Shown here piece by piece: positions 46,866 through 55,359 of a stretch of 64,000 nucleotides of DNA. This DNA comes from Bradyrhizobium tropiciagri. GTDB taxonomy: Bacteria; Pseudomonadota; Alphaproteobacteria; Rhizobiales; Xanthobacteraceae. The stretch's first letter is position 1, and the number at the start of each line of letters is the position of its first letter. The position numbers and the translations under genes are program-made. A model generated the notes under the pieces. That model saw nothing but the letters and a program-made list of their open reading frames with translations. It was not told the origin of the DNA and did no database searches. The stretch spans positions 1 to 64,000 of the forward strand of contig NZ_JAFCKH010000009.1 of the NCBI RefSeq assembly GCF_018130505.1. The letters are read 5' to 3'.

Positions 46866-47207
46866 ATGAAGAAGTTGCTGATGATTTCCGTTGCCGCGCT
46901 CATGACGACGACCGGGGCATTCGCTCAGACCACGGTCACCACGACGGGCAGGGGCCTTACGGCCGCCGTGCAGATCGAGCCGCAGTATCGCACCCGCATC
47001 CACAGCTACGTCACCGAGCACAGGATTCGTCCCGTCGAGACGCGCGAGAGGATCGTCGTCGGATCGCCGGTGCCGCGCGACGTCGAGCTCGAAGCCGTGC
47101 CGACGGAGTGGGGCCCCTCGCTGACGCACTATCGCTACATTTATTCCGGCGAGCGCGTGATGCTGGTGGACCCTGAAAGCCGTATGGTTATTCAGGAAGT
47201 CGACTGA
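46866..47207 (+). CDS. DUF1236 secreted protein
   Basis: A 113-aa exported protein with a signal peptide (MKKLLMISVAALMTTTGAFA). The mature part ends YIYSGERVMLVDPESRMVIQEVD, which is characteristic of DUF1236 proteins, abundant in Bradyrhizobium and of unknown function. GGAGG lies about 10 bp before the ATG. A strong stem-loop follows the stop. Confidence 0.85.
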   Translation: MKKLLMISVAALMTTTGAFAQTTVTTTGRGLTAAVQIEPQYRTRIHSYVTEHRIRPVETRERIVVGSPVPRDVELEAVPTEWGPSLTHYRYIYSGERVMLVDPESRMVIQEVD

Positions 47208-47213
47208 CAACAT

Positions 47214-47245
47214 GCGGCGGGCTGCCGGGCATGGCAGCCCGCCGC
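47214..47245 (+). terminator. 13-bp perfect stem-loop after the DUF1236 gene
   Basis: GCGGCGGGCTGCC and GGCAGCCCGCCGC with a GGGCAT loop, 6 bp after the stop. It is very stable but without a U-tract; it probably defines the mRNA end. Confidence 0.6.
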
Positions 47246-47353
47246 AAAGATCGCGGGCGAGGAGAGCCCGATTCACTTTGTCGATCGAGCTTCCGGATTC
47301 ACTGTGTTATTCCGGAACCCGACCTCGCCTGCAGGTTCGCATTCTTTTCCCGG

Positions 47354-48268
47354 CTATTGCTGACCGAGATCGGACGACGCACCGCCGGCTGGCGTGATCG
47401 CTCCCGCCGTGGGCGTGTTGGTGCGGTTGTTGCCGAACGAAATCACGGTGCCGCCGGCGTTGTTGATCGAGGTCGTGCTGTGGGCGATGTCGTTGTTCGA
47501 AAGCCTGATGACACCCGCCGAGTTCAGCACGCCGGTTCCGTTGTTGGACATCGAATTGTTGTTCGCGACGAGGTTGGCGCCTTCGTTGCTTATTCCGGCC
47601 GTGGCGTTGTTCGAGAGATCCGAGTTCCTGATCGTGCCCTGGACATTCGGGCCGGCGGCAATGCCGAATCCGTTGTTCAGCGCGTGGAGGTTGTTGATCA
47701 GTATCTTGAGGGTGCCGCCGGACGGCGCGATGCCGAGGCCGGCGCCGGCATTGTTGCGGATGACCGTGTTGAGGATGCTGAGGGTGCCGCTCGCCGAGCG
47801 GGCATCGCGGATTCCCTGCTGTGCGAAGCCGAAGATCTTCACGTTTTCGATCCAGACGGCGTTGGCGGCGAGAATGTTGACGCCGCGAATACCTTGAGTG
47901 GAGGGGGGCGCGCCGTTGATGCTGATGTTGCGCAGCACGACGTTGATTCCGGCACCGTTGATGCTGACGCCGGTGGTCAAGGACGCGAGGATCGAGCCGA
48001 GGGTGCCCTCGCAATCGATGGTGATCGACTTGACGATGGTGACGGCACCGTAGCCGGCCGGATCGAGACAGTTGATCTCACCGCCGGTGGCGGTCTTGGA
48101 AATGGCGCCGGCAAAGGTCTTGCAGGGCGCCGTGCGGCTGCAGGGATTGAGGTCGTCGCCGACGCCGGAGACCCAGGTTCGCGTCGCCTGGGCATGGGCC
48201 GGAGCCGAAGCGAGCAGGGGAGTCAGAACCGCCAGAACAATCGCCAAAGAAAAATTGAATCGAAGCAT
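47354..48268 (-). CDS. Secreted right-handed beta-helix protein, copy 1
   Basis: A 304-aa exported protein with a signal peptide (cleavage after PAHAQA). A conserved N-terminal cap (RTWVSGVGDD, NPCSRTAPCKTFAGAIS) with three Cys is followed by short repeats rich in Asn, Gly, Ile and Leu (SNNDIAHSTTSINNAGG, NNGTGVLNSAGV), which are the rungs of a parallel beta-helix. No catalytic Asp pair of pectate lyases is evident, so it may be structural or carbohydrate-binding. It is a near copy of the next gene (48405-49310). Confidence 0.85.
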   Translation of the reverse strand: MLRFNFSLAIVLAVLTPLLASAPAHAQATRTWVSGVGDDLNPCSRTAPCKTFAGAISKTATGGEINCLDPAGYGAVTIVKSITIDCEGTLGSILASLTTGVSINGAGINVVLRNISINGAPPSTQGIRGVNILAANAVWIENVKIFGFAQQGIRDARSASGTLSILNTVIRNNAGAGLGIAPSGGTLKILINNLHALNNGFGIAAGPNVQGTIRNSDLSNNATAGISNEGANLVANNNSMSNNGTGVLNSAGVIRLSNNDIAHSTTSINNAGGTVISFGNNRTNTPTAGAITPAGGASSDLGQQ

Positions 48269-48350
48269 AGTCCATCTCCTGTTTGTACACTCTCCTGGAA
48301 AAGTTCACGTGCCGGGTCGTTGCCCGGTCATCGGTGATTGGGCGTTGATG

Positions 48351-48382
48351 CAAGAACCTCGGGCGTCGGCCCGAGGTTCTTG
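48351..48382 (-). terminator. 14-bp perfect stem-loop between the twin genes
   Basis: CAAGAACCTCGGGC and GCCCGAGGTTCTTG with a GTCG loop, 22 bp after the stop of the second copy. It has no T-run, but the stem is perfect. It may separate the transcripts of the two paralogues. Confidence 0.6.
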
Positions 48383-48404
48383 GACTGCACGAATGCCTTG
48401 CCGG

Positions 48405-49310
48405 TTACTGCTGACCGAGGTCGGAGGAGGCACCGCCGGCCGGCGTGATTGCTCCCGCCGTGGGCGTGTTGGTGCGGTTGTTGCCGAACGAAATCACGGT
48501 GCCGCCGGCGTTGTTGATCGAGGTCGTGCTGTGGGCGATGTCGTTGTTCGAAAGCCTGATGACGCCCGCCGAGTTCAGCACGCCGGATCCGTTGTTGGAC
48601 ATCGAATTGTTGTTGGCGACGAGGTTGGCGCCTTCGTTGCTGATTCCGGCCGTGGTGTTGTTCGAGAGATCCGAGTTCCTGATCGTGCCCTGGACGTTCG
48701 GACCGGCTGCGATGCCGAATCCATTGTTCAGCGCGTGGAGGTTGTTGATCAGCATCTTGACCGTGCCGCCGGACGGCGCGACGCCGAGGCCGGCGCCGGT
48801 ATTGTTGCGGATGGCCGTGTTGAGGATGCTGAGGGTGCCGCTCGCCGAACGGGCATCGCGGATGCCCTGCTGTGTGAAGCCGAAGATCTTCAGGTTCTCG
48901 ATCCAGACGGCGTTGGCGGCAAGGATATTGACGCCGCGAATGCCATTGCCTGCACCGTTGATGCTGATGTTGCGCAGAACGACGTTGATCCCGGCGCCGT
49001 TGATGATGACGCCGTTGACCAGGGACGCGAGGATCGAGCCGAGGGTGCCTTCGCAGTCGATCGTGATCGACTTGACGATGGTGACGGCACCGTAGCCGGC
49101 CGGATCGAGACAATTGATCTCACCGCCGGCGGCGGTCTTGGAAATGGCCCCGGCAAAGGTCTTGCAAGGTGCCGTGCGGCTGCAGGGATTGACGTCGTCG
49201 CCGACGCCGGAGACCCAGGTTCGGGTCGCTTGTGCATGGGCGGGGGCCGATGCGAAGCAAGGAATCAAAACTGCCAGTGCAATCGTCAAACAAAAATTTC
49301 TGCGAAACAT
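48405..49310 (-). CDS. Secreted right-handed beta-helix protein, copy 2
   Basis: A 301-aa paralogue of the product of 47354-48268, with the same signal peptide type, the same RTWVSGVGDD cap and the same Asn/Gly-rich beta-helix rungs. Differences are scattered in the first two thirds (for example PPSTQ replaced by GN), while the last 90 residues differ at one position (T to S) only. The start at 49310 is fixed by the signal peptide; the frame is open upstream. It would be exported to the periplasm or beyond. Confidence 0.85.
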   Translation of the reverse strand: MFRRNFCLTIALAVLIPCFASAPAHAQATRTWVSGVGDDVNPCSRTAPCKTFAGAISKTAAGGEINCLDPAGYGAVTIVKSITIDCEGTLGSILASLVNGVIINGAGINVVLRNISINGAGNGIRGVNILAANAVWIENLKIFGFTQQGIRDARSASGTLSILNTAIRNNTGAGLGVAPSGGTVKMLINNLHALNNGFGIAAGPNVQGTIRNSDLSNNTTAGISNEGANLVANNNSMSNNGSGVLNSAGVIRLSNNDIAHSTTSINNAGGTVISFGNNRTNTPTAGAITPAGGASSDLGQQ

Positions 49311-49709
49311 AGCCGTCTCCTGTTTAGTGCTCTCCATCTCCCGTGTTGAACGCCCACCCCAGTCAGCCATGTCTGCGAACGCAAGACAAATGGCATTTGC
49401 CGCCCACGGGCACCTGCGACAATTCGGCTCGGTCTCGGGCATGGAGGGGAATGCGAAGCTGCGCCCCGCACCCACCGTCGTCATCGCCCGGTTTAACCGG
49501 GCGATCCAGTACGCCGCGGCCTCTCGGTGCAATCACCACGCTCTCTGGAATACTGGATCACCCGGTCAAGCCGGGTGATGACACCGCGGAAGGTGTTTGG
49601 CAGTTGAAAGAAGCCGACCACGAAGAGCCGCGCCAAACACTCCGTGTCGTCGCTGCTTTCGCAGAGACGACGGCTGTCTGTGCCGCGCCTTGGTCGCGTC
49701 GCGCCGGGA
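49311..49709. other. 399-bp intergenic region with a palindromic repeat
   Basis: Region between copy 2 of the beta-helix genes and flgD. It contains the promoter side of copy 2 and the repeat at 49480-49582. I see no gene. Confidence 0.5.
49480..49582. repeat. 103-bp palindromic repeat (GTCATCGCCCGG family)
   Basis: GTCATCGCCCGGTTTAACCG at the left is matched by the inverse GTCAAGCCGGGTGATGAC at the right, each end itself a small hairpin. The inner arms ATCCAGTA and TACTGGAT are also inverted. Confidence 0.75.
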
Positions 49710-50426
49710 TCAGCTGCTGCTGGTCGACGGGCGCACCACGCGCTTGATCTTGTCGGTGGTGTAGGTCTGGCCGCCGATCGACAGCAGCGGCGGGGAGGCG
49801 GTGAGGTCGACGGAATCGACGACGCCCTGGACCTCGGTCGAGATCGCGATGTCGTTGCCCTTGGAGTCCTTGCCGGTGGCGGTCAGCGTGTAGGTGCCGG
49901 GCGGCCACTGCGTGCCGTCAGTGCCCTTGCCGTCCCAGACGAAGCTGGCATTGCCTTGGGTGAGGTTGAAATTGCCGGAATAGGCGAGCTGGCCGGTCGA
50001 GCTCGTGATCGAGATCGTGGCGCTGGTGTTCTGTGGTGCGTTCAGGTTCCAGGTCGCGGACTTGTCGAACTGCGCCTTGCTGCCGTCGACCGCGACCGTG
50101 TTGCCGACATAGACCAGCGCCTGCGTCGACTGCGCGCTCTTCTCGATCTCGATCAGCGACTTCAGCTGATCGTTCGATTTCAGCTGCTGCTCGACGCCGG
50201 CGAACTGCACGAGCTGCTGGGTGAACTGGTTGGTGTCGAGCGGATCCAGCGGGTTCTGGTTCTGCAGCTGCGTCGTCAGCAGCGTCAGGAAGGTCTGGAA
50301 ATTGTCGGCAATGCCCTGCGTCGCGGTCGACGAGGTGCTGTTGCTGCTGCTACCGGAGCTCGACCCGCTGCTGTTGGTGGCCGGGGCAGAGACGACCGGT
50401 GTCGGCATGGTTGCATCGACTGACAT
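49710..50426 (-). CDS. flgD: Flagellar hook-capping protein FlgD
   Basis: A 238-aa hook scaffold protein. The N-terminus has a Ser/Thr-rich stretch, then the conserved FLTLLTTQLQNQNPLDPLDTNQFTQQLVQF and a C-terminal Ig-like FlgD domain (GTDGTQWPPGTYTLTATGKD). It caps the growing hook and is removed when the hook is done. It follows fliK by 10 bp on the same strand. Confidence 0.94.
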   Translation of the reverse strand: MSVDATMPTPVVSAPATNSSGSSSGSSSNSTSSTATQGIADNFQTFLTLLTTQLQNQNPLDPLDTNQFTQQLVQFAGVEQQLKSNDQLKSLIEIEKSAQSTQALVYVGNTVAVDGSKAQFDKSATWNLNAPQNTSATISITSSTGQLAYSGNFNLTQGNASFVWDGKGTDGTQWPPGTYTLTATGKDSKGNDIAISTEVQGVVDSVDLTASPPLLSIGGQTYTTDKIKRVVRPSTSSS

Positions 50427-50436
50427 CGCTGGCTCC

Positions 50437-52068
50437 TTACACTCTGATATCGACGCCGCCGACGGCGCCGGCTGCGCGTCCGTAGGAGCGGCCCGCGGCG
50501 GCGGCGGGGACGCTGTCTTCTTCGTTGACGATCAAACGGTGGGCGTGCGGATTCTGCTGGCCGTTGTTGTTCTGGCCCGACTGCGACTGGTCGCGCAGGC
50601 TGAACTGCAATCCGCTGTTGCCGGTCGAGAGCCCGGCATTGTCGAGTGCGCGCTGCAGCTGGTTGGCGTCCTGGCGCAGCATCGACAGCGTCTCGGGACG
50701 TTCGACCGTGAGATGCGACGTCACCTGGCCGTTGCGGTCGACATCGATGCGGACGTCGATGCGGCCGAGCTCGGCCGGATCGAGCCGGATCTCGAAGCGG
50801 CTCTTGCCGCTCTTGGCGGACGCCGCGATCTGCATCGCAAGCCCGCTGAGCGGCACGGCGGCGGCTTGCGCGGCGGTGGTGACGGTGAGTTGCGAAGCCG
50901 CGGCCGGCGTTGCTTGCGCTGCCTGCAGTTGCGGCTGGAACGTGCTTGCGGCCTGCGCGCCGGGGTCGGGCGTGTTGAGCGCGGTCTGCGCAGCCGGGTG
51001 GCCGCTTGCGGACGGCGCCGGCGCTGCGGCGGCATTGCCGCCGGCGTCGGCCTTGATGGCGTCGGCTGCGCCGTCAGCGGCCTTGGCCTTGCCGGCGACG
51101 GCCGCCGGCTGCGCGACGGCGGGAACGATCGTCGTCGGCGGCGTTGCTGCGGTGGTGCTGGTTTGAGCCGCGGGGTCGGCATCGGCGGGCGCGGTGACGG
51201 CGCCGTCCTTTGCTACGGCCGGTGCGGCTTGCGCCGCCGTCTTGGCGGGACGAATTCCGGTGGTGACGGCAGCGGCGAGCGTTGCATCGGCGGTTGCCGT
51301 CGCCGTGCCCGTTGTCTTGCCCGTTCCCTGGTCGGTCGCCTCGCTGGTTTCCTGCGACGTCGTGGTATCCGCGCCGGCGACGACCTGCGCCCCGGTCTTG
51401 ACGCCGGCGGTTTTGACCACGCCGGCGGCGTTCGCGGTGGCAGCCGCCGCGGCGGTTGCAGTGTCGGTTCCCGCTGGAGCTCCGGTACCGGCAATCGCCG
51501 TGCTCGCGGCAATCGCCGCGGCCGCGATCGCCAGCGGTGCGGCCGGCTTGTCGGACGGCGCGGCGGTGACCGTCGGATCGGCCGGTGCGGGAACGACGGG
51601 AAGCGGCACGGCCGGGATCGCCGCGGTCACATTGGACGCGGCGACAGTGGCCGGGTCCTGCGGCGCATCCGCCGGCGTTGCCGCAGGCTTGTTGTCGGTG
51701 GATTGGGGGTCGCCGGCCGATTTCGCATCGTCCGACTTCGCCTTGGATTTGGTCTTGCGCGGCCCGTCGCTATCGCCGGCGACCTTGCCGTCATCGCGCG
51801 AATTGGTGGTATCCCGCGGTGCCGGGGCCGATGCATCGTCGCGCGAGCGCGCGTCGGTCGCAGACGAAGCATCGTCGGATCGGCGCGAGGGCGCCGGCGG
51901 CGTGTCATATTGGCGATTATCGGTATTGGCCGTCGCATTGGTGTCGACCAGCGAAGCAAAACTGTCGTTCCCCGCCTGCGAGGCGGGTTCCGGCCGGTTC
52001 GCGCGCGAGGGCGGGCCCTGAAAGGACAGATTTGCCAATGCTTCCGACGTAACGCTGACCACAGCCAA
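50437..52068 (-). CDS. fliK: Flagellar hook-length control protein FliK
   Basis: A 543-aa secreted ruler protein. Residues 1 to about 430 are a low-complexity Ala/Thr/Asp/Pro-rich region, typical of an unfolded ruler. The C-terminal FliK domain (KSRFEIRLDPAELGRIDVRIDVDRNGQVTSHLTVE) binds FlhB to switch export from hook to filament. It is joined to flgD on the same strand. Confidence 0.92.
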   Translation of the reverse strand: MAVVSVTSEALANLSFQGPPSRANRPEPASQAGNDSFASLVDTNATANTDNRQYDTPPAPSRRSDDASSATDARSRDDASAPAPRDTTNSRDDGKVAGDSDGPRKTKSKAKSDDAKSAGDPQSTDNKPAATPADAPQDPATVAASNVTAAIPAVPLPVVPAPADPTVTAAPSDKPAAPLAIAAAAIAASTAIAGTGAPAGTDTATAAAAATANAAGVVKTAGVKTGAQVVAGADTTTSQETSEATDQGTGKTTGTATATADATLAAAVTTGIRPAKTAAQAAPAVAKDGAVTAPADADPAAQTSTTAATPPTTIVPAVAQPAAVAGKAKAADGAADAIKADAGGNAAAAPAPSASGHPAAQTALNTPDPGAQAASTFQPQLQAAQATPAAASQLTVTTAAQAAAVPLSGLAMQIAASAKSGKSRFEIRLDPAELGRIDVRIDVDRNGQVTSHLTVERPETLSMLRQDANQLQRALDNAGLSTGNSGLQFSLRDQSQSGQNNNGQQNPHAHRLIVNEEDSVPAAAAGRSYGRAAGAVGGVDIRV

Positions 52069-52420
52069 CCTCGCAATGAGACTTCCGGCCCAGAGGTCAG
52101 CAAGGACCGGGCCAGTCCGGACGGATAAATAATGATCAATAATTTCAGGTGCTTATGTCGGTCTCACGCAGACCCGGAACGGGTTCCGGGCGGTCTCGTT
52201 TTTGCCCGGCGGCAAGATTTGCCGTCCGCGACGGGCAGCTGGCCGCCTCCGCCTGATTGCCTCCCCGGAATGCGGCCTATATTAAAGAGAGTCTGCAATG
52301 CGTCCCGAACCGGCCTTTCCGGCCTTGGATGCGTTCCAGGGCTCTCTGGACAAAGGCTTTTTCACATTCCGTTGCGGAGCGCGAAAAGCTCGCTGCGACA
52401 ACGACCGATGACCCCTTAAG
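52069..52420. other. 352-bp divergent fliK / mnmA region
   Basis: Holds the fliK promoter side, with an A+T-rich stretch (ATAAATAATGATCAATAAT) at 52122-52140, and a terminator-like hairpin at 52170-52203 on the plus strand. No protein gene is supported. Confidence 0.5.
52170..52203 (+). terminator. Terminator-like hairpin upstream of mnmA
   Basis: CCCGGAAC and GTTCCGGG (52173-52190) form the inner stem, AGACC/GGTCT can extend it, and TCGTTTTTG follows. No plus-strand gene lies before it in this gap, so it may end a short transcript or act as a leader attenuator. Confidence 0.55.
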
Positions 52421-53617
52421 ATGCTCAACAATCTCGATCTCGAAGGCCGCCCTGAGGATACGAGGATCGTGGTCGCCATGTCCGGCGGCGTCGACTCCTC
52501 GGTGACGGCTGCGCTGTTGAAGTCGCAGGGCTACGACGTGGTCGGCATCACGCTGCAGCTCTACGACCACGGCGCCGCGACGCATCGCAAGGGTGCCTGC
52601 TGCGCCGGCCGCGACATCCACGACGCGCGCAACGTCGCCGAGCGGATCGGCATCCCGCATTACGTGCTCGACTATGAAAGCCGCTTCCGGGAATCGGTGA
52701 TCGACAATTTCGCCGACAGCTACGCGCTCGGCGAGACGCCGGTGCCGTGCATCGAATGCAACCGCTCGGTCAAGTTCCGCGACCTGCTCGAGACCGCGCG
52801 CGAACTCGGCGCGCAGGCGCTCGCCACCGGCCACTATGTCGCCTCGCGCCGGCTCGGCGACGGATCGCGCTCGCTGGTCTGCGCGGCGGATGCCGACCGT
52901 GACCAGAGCTATTTCCTGTTCGCGACCACGCGCGAGCAGCTCGACTTCCTGCGCTTCCCGCTCGGCGACATGACCAAGCCGGAGACGCGCGAACTGGCGC
53001 GGCGCTTCGGCCTCGAGGTCGCCGACAAGCAGGACAGCCAGGACATCTGCTTCGTGCCGACCGGCCGCTACACCGACATCATCGGGCGGCTGAAGCCGAA
53101 CGCGATCGCGCCCGGCGAGATCGTCGATCTCGACGGCAAGGTGATCGGCCAGCACCAGGGCATCGTTCATTTCACCGTCGGCCAGCGCAAGGGGCTCGGT
53201 ATCGCGGCCGGCAGCCCGCTCTATGTCGTGAAGCTCGACGCGGCGTCGCGCCGTGTCGTGGTCGGCCCGCGCGAGGCGCTGCGGATGGATCGCATCGCGC
53301 TGCGCGACGTCAACTGGATCGGCGACGGCGCGCTGGAGCGCGTGATCGGCGAGGGCATCGAGATGTATGTCCGCGTGCGCTCGACGCGCGCGCCGCAGCC
53401 GGCATGGCTGCGCGCGGCCGATGGCGGCTACGAGGTCGAGCTCGTCGGCGGCGAGGAGGGCGTCTCGCCCGGCCAGGCCTGTGTGTTCTACGATGCACCG
53501 TCCGGGCAGGCGCGCGTGCTCGGCGGCGGATTCATCAAGAGTGCGAGCGCAAGCCGTGTGTCGCGCGCCGCGCCGCGCGATGCGCTGGCGCCGCTGGCTG
53601 AAGCGGTTCGGGGATAG
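52421..53617 (+). CDS. mnmA: tRNA-specific 2-thiouridylase
   Basis: A 398-aa enzyme that thiolates U34 of tRNAs for Lys, Glu and Gln. The PP-loop is [10 protein letters not shown], the catalytic Cys pair lies in IECNRSVKF and DSQDICFVP, and the family length and C-terminal beta barrel are normal. No strong ribosome site is visible before the ATG. It is followed by the pmtA-like gene 26 bp later. Confidence 0.96.
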   Translation: MLNNLDLEGRPEDTRIVVAMSGGVDSSVTAALLKSQGYDVVGITLQLYDHGAATHRKGACCAGRDIHDARNVAERIGIPHYVLDYESRFRESVIDNFADSYALGETPVPCIECNRSVKFRDLLETARELGAQALATGHYVASRRLGDGSRSLVCAADADRDQSYFLFATTREQLDFLRFPLGDMTKPETRELARRFGLEVADKQDSQDICFVPTGRYTDIIGRLKPNAIAPGEIVDLDGKVIGQHQGIVHFTVGQRKGLGIAAGSPLYVVKLDAASRRVVVGPREALRMDRIALRDVNWIGDGALERVIGEGIEMYVRVRSTRAPQPAWLRAADGGYEVELVGGEEGVSPGQACVFYDAPSGQARVLGGGFIKSASASRVSRAAPRDALAPLAEAVRG

Positions 53618-53643
53618 AACACAAAAGAGTTTCGGGGCAGGGG

Positions 53644-54282
53644 ATGGCTGGGGACATCGACCGCGAAGGGGTCGAAAAGGCGTATGGCCGCTGGGCGCCG
53701 ATCTACGATCTGGTGTTCGGCAAGGTGTTCGATCAGGGCCGGCAATCGACCATCGCGGAGGCCGACCGGATCGGCGGACGCGTGCTCGATGTCGGCGTCG
53801 GCACCGGGCTGTCGCTGTCGGAATACGCGCGCACCACAAAACTCTGCGGCGTCGATATTTCCGAGCCGATGCTGCGGCGCGCCCAGCAGCGCGTGCGCGC
53901 GCTGGGCCTCTCCAATGTCGAGACGCTCGCGGTGATGGACGCGAAAAATCTCGCTTTCCCGGATGCATTCTTCGATGCGGTTGTCGCGCAATACGTCATC
54001 ACCGCGGTGCCGGATCCCGAGGCGACGCTGGATGATTTCATCCGCGTGCTGAAGCCCGGCGGCGAACTGATCCTGGTCAATCACATCGGTGCCGAAAGCG
54101 GGCCGCGCCGCGTCTTCGAGCTCGCTTTCGCGCCGCTGGCGCGGCGGCTCGGCTGGCGGCCGGAATTTCCGTGGGAGCGGTTGACCGATTGGGCCGCGAA
54201 GCATGGCGGCGTCAGCCTCGCGGAACGGCGGCCGATGCCGCCGATGGGACATTTCTCGCTGATCCGATTCCGCAAATCGTGA
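53644..54282 (+). CDS. pmtA: Phosphatidylethanolamine N-methyltransferase-like SAM enzyme
   Basis: A 212-aa class I SAM methyltransferase. Motif I is VLDVGVGTGLSLSEY, preceded by the AYGRWAPIYDLVFGKVFDQGR region seen in Rhodobacter/Bradyrhizobium PmtA, and VLKPGGELILVNHIG marks the post-strand-4 region. Such enzymes methylate phosphatidylethanolamine towards phosphatidylcholine. Position next to mnmA and length agree with pmtA. A UbiE-like methyltransferase is the main alternative. Confidence 0.82.
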   Translation: MAGDIDREGVEKAYGRWAPIYDLVFGKVFDQGRQSTIAEADRIGGRVLDVGVGTGLSLSEYARTTKLCGVDISEPMLRRAQQRVRALGLSNVETLAVMDAKNLAFPDAFFDAVVAQYVITAVPDPEATLDDFIRVLKPGGELILVNHIGAESGPRRVFELAFAPLARRLGWRPEFPWERLTDWAAKHGGVSLAERRPMPPMGHFSLIRFRKS

Positions 54283-54335
54283 GTCCAGCGACGTTCTGAT
54301 CGGGAACATCAGCGCGCCGGCGCCGTTTTCTCCCC

Positions 54336-54707
54336 ATGAGGACAAACCGCACAATCGCTCTATCCTGCGCGCTGATGCTGGCGCCGGTTGCGGCCCTTGC
54401 GCAGGCGCCGCCGACGCCGGTGACGCCGCCGGCCCAGACCGCGCCGCCGTCGCCGATGCACGCCGCCGCCAATAATTGTGCGCCGATGCAGCAGCAGCCG
54501 ACGCATCCCGATGCCAAGCCGGAGGGAGCCACCACCGGCCAGAGCTCCCAGCCGCTGGGCGACAAGCTTGCCAAATCCGACGGCGTGCTGTGCCCGCCGG
54601 CCGGCGTCGATCCCGAGATGCGGGCACCGACCCCGGAAGGCGGCACCACGCCGGTGATCCCGCCGCCCGGCAGCCCCGGCGGCGACCCCTCGGTCCGGCC
54701 GAAATAG
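54336..54707 (+). CDS. Secreted proline-rich 123-aa protein
   Basis: An exported protein with a signal peptide (MRTNRTIALSCALMLAPVAALA) and a mature part very rich in Pro, Ala and Gly, with two Cys (NNCAPM and VLCPPAG) that could form a disulfide. No family is recognised. It is 53 bp after the pmtA-like gene, on the same strand, before the tRNA gene. Confidence 0.65.
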   Translation: MRTNRTIALSCALMLAPVAALAQAPPTPVTPPAQTAPPSPMHAAANNCAPMQQQPTHPDAKPEGATTGQSSQPLGDKLAKSDGVLCPPAGVDPEMRAPTPEGGTTPVIPPPGSPGGDPSVRPK

Positions 54708-54820
54708 CGCCCGCCTTCAATATGTTGCGGATAGGGCCGGGTTTGCTTGACAGGCGTGCGCGCACCTCTTTATATCCCGCGCGTTCGCGCCCGCGGTATT
54801 GCCGCCGGCAGCGACGCCGT

Positions 54821-54897
54821 GGCGGGGTAGCTCAGCTGGTTAGAGCACGGGAATCATAATCCTGGGGTCGGGGGTTCGAGTCCCTCCCCCGCTACCA
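54821..54897 (+). tRNA. tRNA-Met (CAU)
   Basis: A 77-nt cloverleaf: acceptor GGCGGGG/CCCCGCT with a G-U pair at position 1, U8-A9, D arm GCTC...GAGC, anticodon arm with loop ATCATAA (anticodon CAT), T arm GGGGG-TTCGAGT-CCCTC, and encoded CCA. The elongator Met type is most likely; a lysidine-modified Ile2 tRNA also has a CAT anticodon and cannot be excluded. Confidence 0.95.
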
Positions 54898-55088
54898 TGT
54901 TCCCTCGCAATCCTTTGACGCGGTTTGCGCAAGCCGTTTCCCTCAGCAGGAATATGTTCGCGCGACTCCGAGATGACTTTCGGTGCTCGCGATAGTGACG
55001 CTGTCGGAGTCGCCTCCAAGCGAACCGACGTAACGGGTGCCGTCGTTACGATTCTTTTAAACAGAATTTTGTAAACCGTGCTCTCTGA

Positions 55089-55150
55089 TGGGGCCGGCGG
55101 GACTCGAACCTGCAACGAGCTCGATCGTGCAACCAGAGCGTTATGAGCGC
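55089..55150 (-). pseudogene. Degenerate tRNA-Met 3' fragment
   Basis: Read on the minus strand it has an anticodon-loop CTCATAA within GCG-CTCATAA-CGCTC, then TGGTTGCA, and finally GGTTCGAGTCCCGC and the acceptor half CGGCCCC with A. The variable region carries a 17-nt tandem duplication (GTTGCA occurs twice). The 5' half (D arm and acceptor) is missing. It is a tRNA remnant, not a working gene. Confidence 0.65.
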
Positions 55151-55274
55151 CGTAAATGCGTTCGACGCGATCGAAATCGCTGATCCTTCAGATGCATTGA
55201 TCGCGTTCATTGCGATCTGAGCGGCCGGTTTCTACGGCGGCAATCACCCATACCCCGGCCGAAGCCACGTCTTT

Positions 55275-55303
55275 TTGACAATTGCGATCTGGAGGCATAA
55301 GAA
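55275..55303 (+). promoter_or_regulatory. Candidate sigma-70 promoter of the catabolic operon
   Basis: A perfect -35 TTGACA (55275-55280), followed after 17 bp by TAAGAA as a weak -10. It lies 57-85 bp before the first gene of the operon, just ahead of a palindrome. Confidence 0.45.
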
Positions 55304-55319
55304 TTCTAAAATCAACGAA

Positions 55320-55329
55320 CGAACGTTCG
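55320..55329. promoter_or_regulatory. Palindrome CGAACGTTCG, candidate IclR operator
   Basis: A perfect 10-bp palindrome within repeated GAAC/GTTC steps, about 17 bp after the proposed -10, placed for repression. The IclR gene at the far end of the operon is the obvious candidate. Confidence 0.35.
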
Positions 55330-55359
55330 ATAGACGAACAATTGCGGAAGGGAAGCGAA

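Larger units (their letters stand above)
54898..55359. other. 462-bp region behind the tRNA gene
   Basis: Contains the degenerate tRNA piece at 55089-55150, a promoter (55275-55303) and a palindrome at 55320-55329. The base composition changes here towards lower GC. No protein gene is supported. Confidence 0.55.

Noticed and set aside
47394-49095. Long plus-strand ORFs opposite the beta-helix genes
   Set aside because: Both are antisense shadows of high-GC secreted-protein genes; only the minus-strand products have signal peptides and a recognisable fold.
50221-52128. 635-aa Arg/Gly-rich plus-strand ORF
   Set aside because: It is the antisense of fliK, with low-complexity Arg/Gly composition and no fold.
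54840-55115. 91-aa minus-strand ORF ending GGGTRTPDPRIMIPVL
   Set aside because: The C-terminus is the antisense translation of the tRNA-Met gene, a well-known artefact.
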